A stretch of DNA of 64,000 bases from Heterobilharzia americana. Taxonomy: Eukaryota; Platyhelminthes; Trematoda; Strigeidida; Schistosomatidae. The notes under the pieces were generated by a model. The model saw only the letters and a program-made list of their open reading frames with translations, was not told the DNA's origin and ran no database searches. Positions 47,023-59,890 of this stretch are shown piece by piece. The position numbers were made by a program, and so were the translations under genes. Positions within the stretch are counted from its first letter, which is position 1. Each line of letters begins with the position of its first letter. The DNA is taken from the NCBI GenBank assembly GCA_944470555.2, contig OX104134.1, positions 9,093,248 to 9,157,247 of the forward strand, read 5' to 3'.

Positions 47023-48303
47023 TTGTTCTCAATGCAATCCTCTTCACTCTTTACTCTAATATAAAGGGCTAAGCATATGTAAAAATCAGACCAATCATGT
47101 AGATTTGTCCGTCAATGTGATAAACATTTTGAAATAACGATGGTGATAATAATACCAATAACGTTGACAAAGTTGATTAAAGTAGTTGTAATAAAGGTGA
47201 TAATGATGATATGAACCAAGAAAACAGCGTGCAAAATTTAGATACTTGGATGATAAAAGCGGGTCAAAAGTCTAGGAAACTGAAGCTTGCATAATACTGA
47301 ATGACGAAGTGGGTGGATAAACAAAGTCTACACAAGCTGTGAAGAACAAGAAAGGGGTAGGAGAAATTTCGATGGTGAATTTGTTCACTAAGTATTCCCA
47401 GACGAAGAGAGAGATAAGAGATGCACAAACTTCTTCAAGGATACTTAGACTTGGATTCGTAGGTGGAATTGCCTCAGCTTCTGCTATGTGTGAAAGACAA
47501 GTTCAAATACCTTTCGACAGATCAGGTGATGGTATCTGGTGAATGGTCTTGAAAGCATTATTCTTATCTACCAAGTGACCACTGTGAACGAGATGAGGGG
47601 AAGCAGAAATTCTGATGGATTTTATCTGTCCCTTTCCCAACCATGAAAGTAGATGCTCACCAACACGTCTGTTAAGTTGTCTAGTAGTATGGGCTACATA
47701 GCTTCCTCACGGGACTAGCTAAACTTGTGAAGAGAGGTGGAAATGGTAAAGCTAGATAACTTATCTTTCGTCTGAGCAACATCAATTGGTTGACTGGGAA
47801 ATGATAGACAGTGTAGTGTTTCACGGCGTAGGAAGTCTTCTTAATGACTTTAGAGAGCATCTGATATACAACTTCTTTGGCCATATCTCCATTAAATTGG
47901 AATTTCATGAACAGTGGTTTGTTCTGAGTGGTAATAGTTCCGGGTTTACTTCCATGTGTCTTTTTATGAAACTGATGGGATAGCCAATTTCCATCAATGA
48001 GTCATGAATATGTTGTAACTCCTTGTGTATTAAATCATTAGTGCACATTCTTCTGGATCTGTCAGTGTGGCACTTAACAGAGTTTGCTTTGTTTTCAATG
48101 GGTATGTGGCTAAGGAAATGTGTGTACTGACCTATAAATATGGCCAACATTATTATTTTAAATGTTTTTATCATTATCACCATTGTTATTTTAAAATATG
48201 TATCAAAGTGACCGACGGATCTAAAGACTCGATTTAAATTTTTTATATATGTTTAGCCATTGATATTAGAGTAATGCTGGAAGAGGATCTAACTGTAAAC
48301 GGT
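47023..48303 (-). mobile_element. Penelope-like element with inverted ends, right-arm copy
   Basis: Mirror copy of 26785-28065 with the same coding remnants, inverted termini and stops. The shared breaks show that the element was already dead when the block was duplicated. Confidence 0.75.
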
Positions 48304-48677
48304 ATTATTTGCTTATATATCTTGTCCCGATTTACATGGTGGAGACTTTTAAAACAAAATTATTTGCAGACATGTTTTATCATAAAGTTAAAATCCGTCA
48401 GTGGGTTTTCCGTATACTTCAGTTTCCAATTTTTCGAATCCGTTCTAGTGATCAAAACATATTAAAATGCGAGTTTTTTATTCGATTCCCCTTAACTTGT
48501 GAATTTGATGTCGTCGAAAATCTTTTCTGAGTTTAAATTTCCAGCTTTGTAACCCCATATCGTTCTATTCTATTTAGGCGAACGGTAAAGAATAGAAAGC
48601 GTAGAGCATTCAGTTTTAGACAAACTGCATCACTAGTTATAAACTGGAAAGACCAGACCGTTGACATTACTGAGTAT

Positions 48678-49196
48678 TCTGTTAACAATGGGTGATGATT
48701 GAAGGTGAAATGAAGGTTTGGACCGCGGCCGGATTTGAACCAGCGACCACTGGGTTCCCGGCCCGACGCTCTACCAGCTGAGCTACGAGGTGTGACTGCT
48801 AACCAGATTTTTACTTCACTTCAATCAACGAAGGTTTTGTCCGACTGCTGTATGAATTTGTGACACGTACTCACGTACTATTACTCACACTGGCTGCTTA
48901 GTCAGGACTTCTCATCCCAATCCAAATCTAACTGAATTAGAGAGGGGGAGCATCATATTGATTATCATTTTGACTGTCTGAGATAGCCGTGGTTTGGCTG
49001 GCTAGTATTGGTACTGGGTGATGATCGACGGTCAAATAAAAATCTGGTCAGTAGTCAGACCCCTTAGCTCAGCTGGTAGAGCATCGGGCAGGAAACCCGG
49101 TTGTCGCTGGTCTGAAATTTCATTTCAGCTCCAACCATCAGCCAGTATCAATACTAGTCTGTCAAACCACGGCTATCTCATATGTTCAAAATGATA
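48678..49196. mobile_element. Fold-back SINE pair (family B), right-arm copy
   Basis: Mirror copy of 25892-26410: one tRNA-like head in each orientation (minus at about 48718-48790, plus at about 49043-49108) with the same inverted flanks. The two arms agree here almost base for base. Confidence 0.75.
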
Positions 49197-51312
49197 TCCT
49201 GTTAATCACAGCATCGAAGTTCGTGAAGTGCATGAAGTGCATACCAAAAATGTATGTTCAGGTGAAAGTTACGGCATATTATTATCTTAGAACTCCATAG
49301 GCATGTCAATGCCTATTTCTGATAGTGGCTGTTTGTGATGTCAAATTATTCCAACCTAATCATCAACTCAGTGGTGAGAATTAACCATACCTGAGCACCC
49401 AATACAGTTAGGTGTTTGTCTGTCTGGCCTTCATGAAAGTGTATTCACAAACTGTATGCGATAATCCACCCGATCTAGTAGCACTATTTGACAATCCACC
49501 TGCGTAAAGGATAAATTTCAACCCATTTCCGCATAAAACATCTACCTTCAACAAATAGAAGTCAAGTCATCAAGCCATTTGCACTTTATAATGTAAGCTG
49601 TGATTTGATAGTAACTTTTTTGACTTAGGGTTGTGAATAATATTACTTCAAATTCCTTAGTGTAAATGTGGATTGGTAAAATTACGAGGCTCACTGCTGC
49701 TTTATGAAAGTTGCCTCCAACCGTTAAAAAGCCACAAAACTATTGCATACAAAATCGAATCCGGGTTTCACTTCCCGCTTAACTCTTGGATTAAATCCTT
49801 CTTTAGTTGCCAGTTAACTGCTGATAATGCAGTCTTATTGTGTGCATGCAATGGTGATGGTTTTTGTTTCATGTCTCCAGATAATTTATTACTGTCATGC
49901 ATTCCGATGTTCGTCTCAGATACAGAAGTCAACGTTCACAACAGACAGGCTAAGTGGAGTCTGTGGAAAGTTATGATTACAAAAGCATTTCTTCCTCTGT
50001 GTGCGTGTGCCATATTTTTTGGAATTATGAAAAATTGTTTGATCATATGATACTCCAGTGAAGATGGTGCAGAGGAGAGAAATCCATTTATGGTCAAAAT
50101 CTGTGAATCGTGCAGGTGAAATGCAGCACAAGCCTGGGGACCTGGTTCAGTGTAGATATTTAATAGTCAATCATATTATGAAAGATGACAGAAGAATATG
50201 GTGAGTTAGAGCTTTCTGAATGACAAATGTTTTAGAAACTTGCAGATCGTATACATCAAGAATGCCTAGAAAATAAGGAGACCACAGCATACATACTTAC
50301 TCATAGCGAAAGCGTCTACCATTGGGCAGATAATAAATAGCACTCTTTATACCACATTATAAATGAAGTCGAACATAGAAATCTTTGGAGCCTGAAAGTT
50401 AAATATGTCCACTTACCTCTGAATGGCTGGACACATCACATATTACATGCCTTATTTCTCTCTTATGACGACTACCTTCTTTAAAACTACAATAACTATT
50501 AACCACTTGATGCAGCTTACTGCCTACAGTGTCGCACCTGCAAATAAGCTGACTCTAGGTTTTACCAGCATTATAAGTGCTATAGTTTACAGCTAGGAGT
50601 TATTTGCTTTAATACTAGGGAACTGTGAGCTTCTTTAGTTTTCCAATTATTGTCACAGTAGTAATGTCAGGGTGCGACGTTACTACCATATTTCATAACA
50701 GCTAAATAACCACAGATTTAAATGACATTCAACTTTAGCCGATATATAGATTTTCATTACGTTCATATCAGGGCTAACTTTTAAACAAAAACTTCGTTTA
50801 GAACAAAATATGCATATAGTGTGTCAATAAATAGTTGACGAACACACAATAAATAAGTGATGAAGTCGATGTTACATAAGGGGGTATGTAGAAGTGATAT
50901 AAAGTGGGACTAAAATTAATGAAGCACATAAATAGGTGAGTAGACAATGGCTGTGAGGTTGCAATGGAATTAGGCTGAAGATTTGCTACTAGACATATAT
51001 TCATATTTATAATCTTTTTCATTATCTAACACTGCAGTTGCTGATACATATTTGGTTCAAAATGTTGAGTACTACAGAACATATATCACAAGGAGATAAT
51101 CCCGTTTCCTTACAAAAATGTTTTTCATCAGTAAGGAGACTTCAGTAAAACAAATAAGGAGGGGAATTTGCTCTAAACACCTTGACAAATCCAATAATAA
51201 AGCATACTAGTAGATATGTATTTGATCTCAAACTTGATATTCGACTAACAGAAGTGGATTTAGAATATTCTGTCAACACACTGTTCATGTGATGTTGGTA
51301 CTCTATTTTCTA

Positions 51313-53530
51313 TATTATTATTATTAGTCCCTTGGGTTCCTAGTGGAACAAAGGGCTTCGATAGCACGTCGCCATTTCACTCTCTCCCCTGCAGTCTTTC
51401 CAACCTGGCTCTACATCTGTCCAGAAGCTTTCATTTCTTTCTCACACAATCTCCTCCACGTCACCCTTGCCTCGGACGCCCAACTCGTCGTTTCCCCTGT
51501 GGATTCCACTCGAGGGCCTGACCTGGCGCGTGATGTCCCCAATCGGACTTCTCAGTGTATGCCCAATCTATCTCCACTTTCTTCAGCATATTTATTGGGG
51601 AACGGGCTCTTGGTTGGTTCGTTGCCACCCACACAGCCAGAGTTCCTTGTTGCTTATTCTTATTATTCTGGCAGCAGTTGATGAATGTCTGTAGTTTGTT
51701 GGAAATGCTTTTCGTAATGAATGAAGTTGATAAAGGTTTGTGGCACAAAAATCGTAGTGTTGAAGAAGCTGACTGACAAATGACTTGTCGGTCGACGCTA
51801 TCGAAGGCCTTTACAATGTCGATGAGGTTGAAGTAGAGGGTTGACTGCCATTCTATACTCTGTTCTATGATGATGCGAAGCGTTGCGTTGCAATTAGTTC
51901 CGCACATGATTTGTTCTTCCTGAATCCAGTCAGCCAGCCAGCCAGCCTGTTCCGGTCGTAATTTTGAATCCAGCTCATCCTTTAGTCACTCCAGTATGAT
52001 GTGGCATAATATTTTGCTTGGGGTGTAGAAGGGTGGAGCATGGTTCCGCGCCAGTTCTTGCAAACACTTACGTCACCCTTCTCTGAGAGTTTGACAAGGT
52101 AACCCTCCTCCCACTCGGCAGCTACACTTCCTTCCCTCCTTCCTTACAAACCTTCTGCAGTAGAGGTGTGAGCATGTCCACTGCTGATTTCTTTGCGCCT
52201 GTTTCCAGTGCTCCTGGCGGAATTCCATCTGATCCTGCTGCTTTCCCGACCTCCAGTGACTTCATGGCTTTCAGGAATTCACTTCTGCTTTTGTCGGAGG
52301 ACTTGTGTTCACTGATGGTCCTGTGGTTGGGCTGTTGGTGGTATTTCTGGATGAGCTGCAGGTGGTAGTGGTGTTGGTCGTGGTCGATTCAAGAGTGTTT
52401 TGAAGTGGTCAGCCCATTGTTTCCTTTGTGTCTCCTCTCTGGTGATAACTAGATTTCCTTCACTATCTTTCATTGGTTTCATCTGTGTTCATCTCTCCCC
52501 TCTCAGATAGCAACCTGGTTATTTGATATAGTGTTGTCACGTCTCTGTCACTCCTACCTGCAGCCTGTTCTGCTTCACTTTCAAGTGTGTGTGTGTCGTT
52601 TAAGTGTCTTTTGATTTTCTGTGCACTCTTCTTCACTTCTTTGTCCAGTGTAGTGTTTTATAGGTTGTGTTCACTCCCTATTCTCGTTGTCCATCCCTGC
52701 AGTGCACTGGTTCATCTTCATCTTATGCTTCACCATCCCCCTCTCCCTGCTCTATCACCTTCCGTGTATCCGTCAAGATCCATTCCTTGTCTCACGTCTT
52801 CTTCTTCCTTCCTAACACGGTTGTGCAAGTTTCCTTCCACATCTCTTTCAAAGAGTTCCAGTGTTCTTCCACTTAAACTGTGGTCTATTACCAGCTTCTT
52901 TGGTTTTGGCTTTCAACTTGATTTTGAAGGCAGGTTCCTTGCACTAGATATTGAGTGGTTTGAACCTACCCACATCTGCTCCTCTTCATGATCTGATCTT
53001 GTGTCCAGTAGGCTGCTTCTCTATCTTCACTTTCTTCACATTGAGATGAAGTTGATCTGATTGTTAGTTTGTCCTGGTGTCTGGTGAAATCCATGTTGCC
53101 GCCTTGTGAATATCCCTGTGTTTGTACACACTGCCTCGCCTCCAATCACCAATCCATTAAATGCGCAGAAGTCTGCAAACAGTTCCCCATTCTCGTTCAT
53201 CACCTCACCGAGCGCTTCTCGACCCATGGTTAGTTCTCTTCCTGTGTTGTTCGCTCCCAGTTTGGCATTCATGTCACCCCACCAATTAGAATTTTGATAT
53301 CACCAACTGGGGTGGGGTCTTGTCTAGTACTGATCGCAGTTGTCTATAGAATTCCTCCCTCTTCTCTTCATCTGCCTTATTTGTAGGTGGACAGTGTAGC
53401 ATTGTATGATTGTAACTTTGCTTCCATTTAATTTGAATCTTGCTGTCATGATCCTGATTCAGGAGGAGATTGGTTCCCACTGCATGAGAGCCTTGGATGC
53501 ATATCAACTGCAAACACGGAATAAAGGAAT
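51313..53530 (-). pseudogene. RTE/SR2-like retrotransposon remnant, right-arm copy
   Basis: Mirror copy of 21990-23775 and the more complete of the two. It keeps a 430-bp block (about 52175-52605) that, read on the minus strand, encodes the connector ahead of the reverse transcriptase: EVGKAAGSDGIPPGALETGA, followed by DMLTPLLQKV, a well-known RTE landmark. Like its partner it lacks the reverse-transcriptase palm between AFDSVDRQV (about 51785-51805) and SISNKLQTF (about 51690), including the FADD box. That loss therefore predates the duplication, while the connector loss in the left copy postdates it. Confidence 0.82.
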
Positions 53531-55439
53531 CTTTTGCCTAAAATCATTTATGAATGAAACTAGATGGCCAAAATATTATTCTGAATATACATAAAACAGT
53601 GACCTGGTGGTAATAATATTCAATGCCGCAGAAACTCTCAAAATTTTCATCGGAGGACCAACTTAGGGATAGTTTCATAAAGAATGCAACTTTTATCTAC
53701 AGAAAAATATCCAGATATCACCTAGATTTTGTCTGTACACATTTGGAGCTTCTTGATAGTAGTTAGGTTCACTAAGAAAGATAAACAACTTTGGGGTAGC
53801 CGATCCTTAGCTGTCTTTCAGACTATTAGCAAATTGTTTCTTGAAAGAATATCCCAAAGACTACAAGCAATAATACAGATGGGATAGCTATTCTGTAGTG
53901 GAAGTCTACCACTCTGTGAAGCATTGCTCTGTTTTAAAGACAGGAGACCCTTATGTCTCACTGTGAGCATCATCCAGTACATTTCTGTCCACATTGTAGA
54001 GACATTCGACTTTTCACACCACTACTTTACTGTCTATTATGTAGTGGGAATGAAAAGTGTAGTCAGACACCTTAGTTTATATGGTTTATTTTCAGTGGTT
54101 CTATACCCAAGTGTAAGTCTGCGATATGTTCGCTAATAGTACTACTTAACATTGTTCAATTCAAGTACCAATAGTTATTACCTGATCAAGACTGCTTTGC
54201 GTTTTTATCTCATTGCATGGGACGCAGTAAATTTCATTGTAGTATATATTAAGGATGAAGTATATGAGTAAGCTTATATTATATGCTATGCTTCCTTCCA
54301 CTCATACCAATGAACTGAACCGTGGAAAGCATAAATTCAGTAAATGAGGCATCAAACGTATCAATGGTACAAGACGTGCTTGCTTGTGGAAAATACTTTT
54401 TCAAGATAAAAGTAGGAAGGAGGGTTTGTCAACCGTTCACTTTGACTTGTATGTGGTCGATCTATGCACAATTCTCAGGCTGCTGTCAGAGATAATACAA
54501 TTCAGACACTTATACAGAATACAAATATTTCATCATCATACTCTTGACTGTCTGTAGTATCATTCCTAACTTTCAGAAAAGTGATAGAACTGAAGCTGTA
54601 GACGTAGCCATGTGAAAAATTTCCATGGCTTAGTGTTTTGAAATATTTTACAGGTGGCCTGCATAGACCTTAGGCTACCAAAACATTTTCCACTAAATAT
54701 ATTTCGTCAAATACTTCCCTTTCAATTTGTTTGAATTTTTCAGATGTTTTCTAAACGTAACATGTACCATCGCATGTTTTAAAGACGTTTTCCAACTGCA
54801 GTTTACCAACCTAAGAATAAAACATCAAAAAAAAGTTACGCCGCGTGCGAAGTATGAATTGTAGTATCAAAATTGTTTTTTGTCCATTTTGTCACACAGT
54901 TTAAACACCTTATAATAAAAGGAATCAAAACTATCTGTTAACTAACGTGGTTGAAATAGAAATGGAAGCATACTCATTTCTGAAGATCAAGCTTTTTAAA
55001 TATCACTTAAGCATATTCATAGGATGTTTATAGCATAATCAAGCTCCCGCTTACAAATTAAAGTTACGTTTGGCATAATCTGGTGCATTACAACTGTTAT
55101 CACAGTTAAAGAATGGCCAGCTTACATCAGCCATCATCAACATATAAGACTTTTATTTCTTTGTCCTCACGGTTAGAAGAAAACCTATAAAGTACTTGTT
55201 TCCCATAGAAGTGATACGATCTGTAAGCTTAGTCTTGTGGGTAAATCTGAACAATTAAACAAGAGACATACGTGCTAGGTAAGCTTAAGAGACAGAAGTC
55301 TATATCAAGACAAAATCCGGCTTAAGTTATGGGTCTGAATACCTGAGTTGTGTTAAACTTAACAGATAATAGGATTGGTCAGAAACCAGTTAGGCTCAAA
55401 AGATTGCTTGAAGAATTCTTGAGTAGAGCATTCGATTTA

Positions 55440-55615
55440 AACTGAGGTATGGTTCAGTGGTTTAAGGAGATGGATATCAGTCACTGAGTCACAGGTCCTA
55501 TCTCCGCACGACCTGCCGAAGTTTGGGCAACCAGATAGTATCACTAGACCTCACACAATAGGTTTGGCTCATTGCCTACTGCACGGATGTGCACAAGGTA
55601 GGTGAGTGGGTTTCG
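55440..55615 (+). mobile_element. tRNA-derived SINE (family C), copy 2
   Basis: A head with GGTATGGTTCAGTGGTTTAA (box A-like, 55446) and a poor B box (CAGGTCCTATCTCC), followed by the family C tail: CCAGATAGTATCACTAGACC, CACACAATAGGTTTGGCTCA and GATGTGCACAAGGTAGG. The same tail lies at 29715-29800. Confidence 0.65.
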
Positions 55616-58600
55616 TTTTCATTTTTTTAATCTAAGTAGAATGTTTGTATTGTTAGATGGTACATTACTGCACTGCCTTTTGGAGTACCTTACTGAACTA
55701 GAGGAGGATGGCTGTGCGATGAATAGAAGTGCGTTCGCACATGTAACCGTTCCCATTTACGTGCTCATTGCCATGATCTATAGTAAACACAACTGAATGT
55801 AAGAGCTAAAGAGATAGATAAGTCCACTAGGCAAAACACAAACAATGTTATTTATTCATTCAATTTAACCATGCCACCCGATTTCAAATTGTTTCATAAA
55901 CTAGTTTTAAATCTGTGACAGTATACTTTAGGACGATGACGATATCAAAAAACAGTAAAATCCTGATTAAATAAATTGTAGTGTTTGCGGTTACGCTCCA
56001 CTTGGTTTGTGGAAATAGTAGTTGTTACTGACTGAGAAGTATACTCTCTTGCATACACTCACTAAGGGAATAAACCATTCACAATACCCTAGAAGTTCTT
56101 CAAATGAGACCTTACAAACAAGACTGAAGAGAAAATTGAATGAAAATGACTCTGAGAGTTGGCATTATTTCATAAAAACATTTTACTGAGTGTCATTAGC
56201 AGTGCAATTAGATATACTGAACAATCTTCATAGAGGACATTGCTTCTCTACGAACCAGGTAGGTCATACAGTCTCTCCGTATATACATACAGTGTACTGC
56301 CGTCTCAGCTACACAAACTGTGGTTATCTTTACTTCTCATGTTAAACGTCATTTAGTATAACTACTTATTTGTACAAATGAGTTCATCTTTATGAGATGT
56401 ATTTGATGATGTCACTTTATGATCTACAGTGTGCACTTCATTGGCTGAAAACATATAGCAATTTTAATAAGTGTTCTAAGTATATTTCCTTTACGATCTC
56501 ACTCACCATTTTGTACAAGGTCTAAAAGAAATACTTCTCCACAGCCTATCCTTCATTTTTGAGGTTTGGACAACTGTAGCTAGTCAATATGCAGTGAGAC
56601 AGCAAGTTTTACATCGTAACAAGGGTGTCAAACTATGAGATGCTTGAATATAGGTTGACTTGTCTTTTGAATATGCCACGAATGCCGTACGTGATATGAA
56701 AGGTATAGCTGCTATATAAAGATACATTTTAAAAAGACGATTGTATGAGATTGAGACTATAATGAATTTAGGAATAGGGTTTATACACACATCGGTAAGA
56801 TCCTATGACACAAGTATCTCGTATATGTTTATTTTACAGTGAATCCAGTTTCCAGAGAAGCAGTATTTTCTTAAGCAAACAATGTTATAACAAATTGAAA
56901 TGAAGTTCGATTACAGCGTATCAATCACTGAAATCCAAACACTATCTCGTTTCACCTAACTTCTGCAAATGTGCGCCAAAAGCAGACAGAATCGAAGTGA
57001 ATTTTATTGACTCCATAAGCTTTAAATTTCATCAGCGAGAATTGTATTAACTAAAGTAAATTTCAAAGCAGTTGGTAAGGTAGAATTGATATTGCAACAC
57101 AATCTTACGTCTTTCTAAAAAGCCCTGTATTATAAGCGTTAAATCTCTCATTTCCGTTTCGTATTCATGATAGATTTTTGGTGAAACAGCATTTATCAGT
57201 GAAACGTACAACGTAAAAAGGTATTAAGCGATGACCTGTTGGAAACTGTTTTAACTTTCTATGGTTCACTTCACCAAACACAGAAGACCGGATTCTGTTG
57301 GGATATACGTTCTCAAAATAACTACCAACTTATTAGTGTGATGGATAATGTAGTACTATTAAAACGACAACTACTCCTCTCGGAGTTTCAGTGAGAATAC
57401 CAACGGTCGATTTACGATAAGGATGAAGCGTACATCTCACCACTAGTTACTACCAGACAAATTATGTTCGCACTTTCTTGGTCGTTTTCAGAGTATCCAC
57501 TGAAAAGGACCAGCAAATGTGTAGTTACTAGGAAAAAAACATGAATAAAGTCATTTTGACATATTTCGGTTTATTTTGGTATCTGGCAATTTGTATGAAT
57601 AAAATAATCTAACTGTATGTCAGAGAACCTATAGATTGAAAAACTTTACATACACAGGCATGTTTAAATAAGAGAATAGTCGATTAGCAACTATTACGTT
57701 TAAAAGAAAAACGAACAACAATTAAAATAAAGAAAATAAAAGCCACTAGAAAAACAATTACATTTTTTACAGAAGGATAAAGATAATCAATCTGAAAGAG
57801 ATGAAAGGCATCACTCGTTTTTGACAACAAGCGGATGCTAAATTAATGGATTGTTTAGGGTGCAAAGGCCTACGTACGCACACACACACACGAGCGGGGA
57901 ATTAACAAAATGAAGACAATTTCATATATAGTTAAATCTTCAGCAGATATTTGGTAAGACAGTTGTTTGGTTTTCAGTAGAACCAAACAATCAAACAAAT
58001 GAAATTCAGCATATTTACCTTGAGATTATTGGAAGCATTACTTTTCCGTCCCACTAAAAGTAGAAAATAAAAGCATTAAAGTTAGTGATCACAATCTTAA
58101 TAATTATTTTGGAATGCATTACTGATTGCCTGTTCACAAGAAGAAGATAAGTAACACAAAAAGAGGTAAGTCATTGAACAAAATAAAATATTGACAAGAA
58201 AATGAAACACAATTCTATTACAAGATTTACATAAAATTGTTTAAAAATTAAATAATTCGTAGTTAAAATATAGAAATGACGAAAGAAAGATGAAAGGATA
58301 GAACAGAGGACTTGGAAATATGAAAGAACAAAATGAGTTTACTGACTGAGTATTGTTGAACTGAATAGTTAGCAAATCACAATCGAAATGGTAAGACATT
58401 GTTATCATTATAAGTTACTTCTTGTTCTTCTGTGGTATTAATTAACAACAACGTTTTCTGAGCGTGTTACCTGAATCTGAATCTGACCCGACAGGACCGT
58501 AGGAACCCGTTTGCCGATTACCTATTTGTTGAGGACCTAATTTAATACCATTTGCCTATCATACAAAAGAAAGTTGAAGACACCTTTTCAGTGTGGATAA

Positions 58601-58864
58601 ATACAGGTTTATATACATATATATAATCTTAAGTGGGACAAAAATTTTAGAACGTTTCGTTGTGTGCCACAACTTATTTAGCAGAATATTCAGACGTCTT
58701 TATAAAATATCTTTAAAAACACCGTTATAACAGATTAAACAATATTTCTTGGTTACATATCACCCACTTCTCTTGTATAATTGAGTACAATAAATAAAAG
58801 TATTATTTTCCTTGTACACCTATAAATGAAGTTGCTAAGTTGTTGTTTGATACTTGTGATTTTC
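55616..58864. other. Gene-free stretch
   Basis: AT-rich DNA. A short (CA)n run of about 16 bp lies near 57875-57893. No open frame with motifs was seen. Confidence 0.45.
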
Positions 58865-59030
58865 CGTTGCTATACAGGGTGGAATTACTCGACCTCCGTT
58901 GGTAGATGGGGTCTTATATGGATGCCTCGATATTACCGTATATTCATGATATTGTATTCACCTGAATGACTCGTAGTGGAATCCAAGATACGAGTTTCGT
59001 CAGATTACTGAGCAAAGACTATACGAAACC
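58865..59030 (-). mobile_element. SM-alpha-like SINE 3' fragment
   Basis: On the minus strand: CTGACGAAACTCGTATCTTG (ribozyme 3' side with an intact GAAAC, about 59010), GATTCCACTACGAG, then the tail with GAGGCATCCATATAAGACCC, CCAACGGAGGTCGAG and CCCTGTATAGCAACGG (58875). The 5' ribozyme strand and tRNA-like head are missing. It sits directly upstream of a Penelope-like remnant. Confidence 0.6.
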
Positions 59031-59149
59031 GACGGTAATTTCAACGCAGATGTCGTCCAGGCGCAAACGAATGTTCATGTGACAAAAAGATAGGCTACGT
59101 TGGCGAAAAATATGTTTGAAACGTAATGAAGACCGTCCAATAGAGAGCA

Positions 59150-59890
59150 ACACTTATACCAAAACAAAATGGAGCGGTCAGCGTTTAAACTTCAACCGCT
59201 TCTGCCCGATCAGCTACAAGATAGGTTTAGTCAGAACATTATACTAGAGGGAAGAGAGATTATGTTCTCAGGAAAAAGTGCAAGAAAAATTTCAATTTAT
59301 CGAAAACATCCACACAATAGTGGTTACCGATAAAGTTTATTCAGAAATACTGCAAAAGCAAGGCAAAGAAAGCGGGATGGATTACTGTTGAAAAGAAATC
59401 TGCGTTTCTTACTTTGGCTTTCAAGGGAGATGATGTTGCGACAAGAACCAACAGATTAATTAGGAGTGCGCTTTCCAGGACCTATTCGACTGTGAGGATT
59501 GGTTAAATGTGCCAAAAAATATATGCAATTACACAATCCAAATTGGATAAAGTTCTAACTCCTGTTAACTTCAACTCTATTTATCAATTCACGTGGTAAA
59601 TGCGGTAGCAAATACGCAGGAAGAACGAACACGTGGTTGTCTACTAGGATTGTCAAGTACATGCCAGAGTCTACATGTCAGATGTCCATCCACGTACAAC
59701 AGTGCGATAGCTCATCACTTATGTGATATCGGGCATCAAGTAGATGCAATGAAATCCTTCATTAGTAGTCAACGGACGAAAGACTCCGCGAGTACTTCGA
59801 GTTGCTCAAACCGTCACTATCCGACAAGTTCAACCGAAACTGTGTTCGGAAGGAGACAGTTACCAATTTATTACTACCCTGGTAATCAAT
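59150..59890 (+). mobile_element. Penelope-like element, RT C-terminus plus GIY-YIG, frame-broken
   Basis: In order: WSGQRLNFNRFCPISYKIGL (about 59170-59230), a KKSAFLTLAFKGDDVATRTN stretch (59390-59450) with the PLE 'lxFKGDdv' step, SIYQFT at 59575-59592 and KCGSKYAGRTN (59598-59632). The last is the GIY-YIG motif region with Tyr and the catalytic-type Arg still visible. In a shifted frame HHLCDIGHQVDAMKSF follows (59715-59765). Several stops and at least two frameshifts separate these, so it is dead. The 99-codon frame at 59593-59892 is one shifted part of this domain, not an independent gene. Confidence 0.75.

Larger units (their letters stand above)
46544..55195 (-). repeat. Right arm of giant inverted duplication (8,652 bp)
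   Basis: Reverse complement of 20325-28544, including all its elements in mirror order. It is 432 bp longer: it retains a 430-bp retrotransposon segment (about 52175-52605) plus net single-base differences. Differences seen by eye include a base in the GGAGG run at about 53365, A/G changes near 50705-50725 and single-base indels near 48470 and 49330. The remainder that I compared matches base for base. It lies downstream of the SOAT 3' end; no host exon is present. Sequence not covered by the listed elements (about 48.3-48.6, 49.2-51.3 and 53.5-55.2 kb) has no gene that I recognise. Confidence 0.96.
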
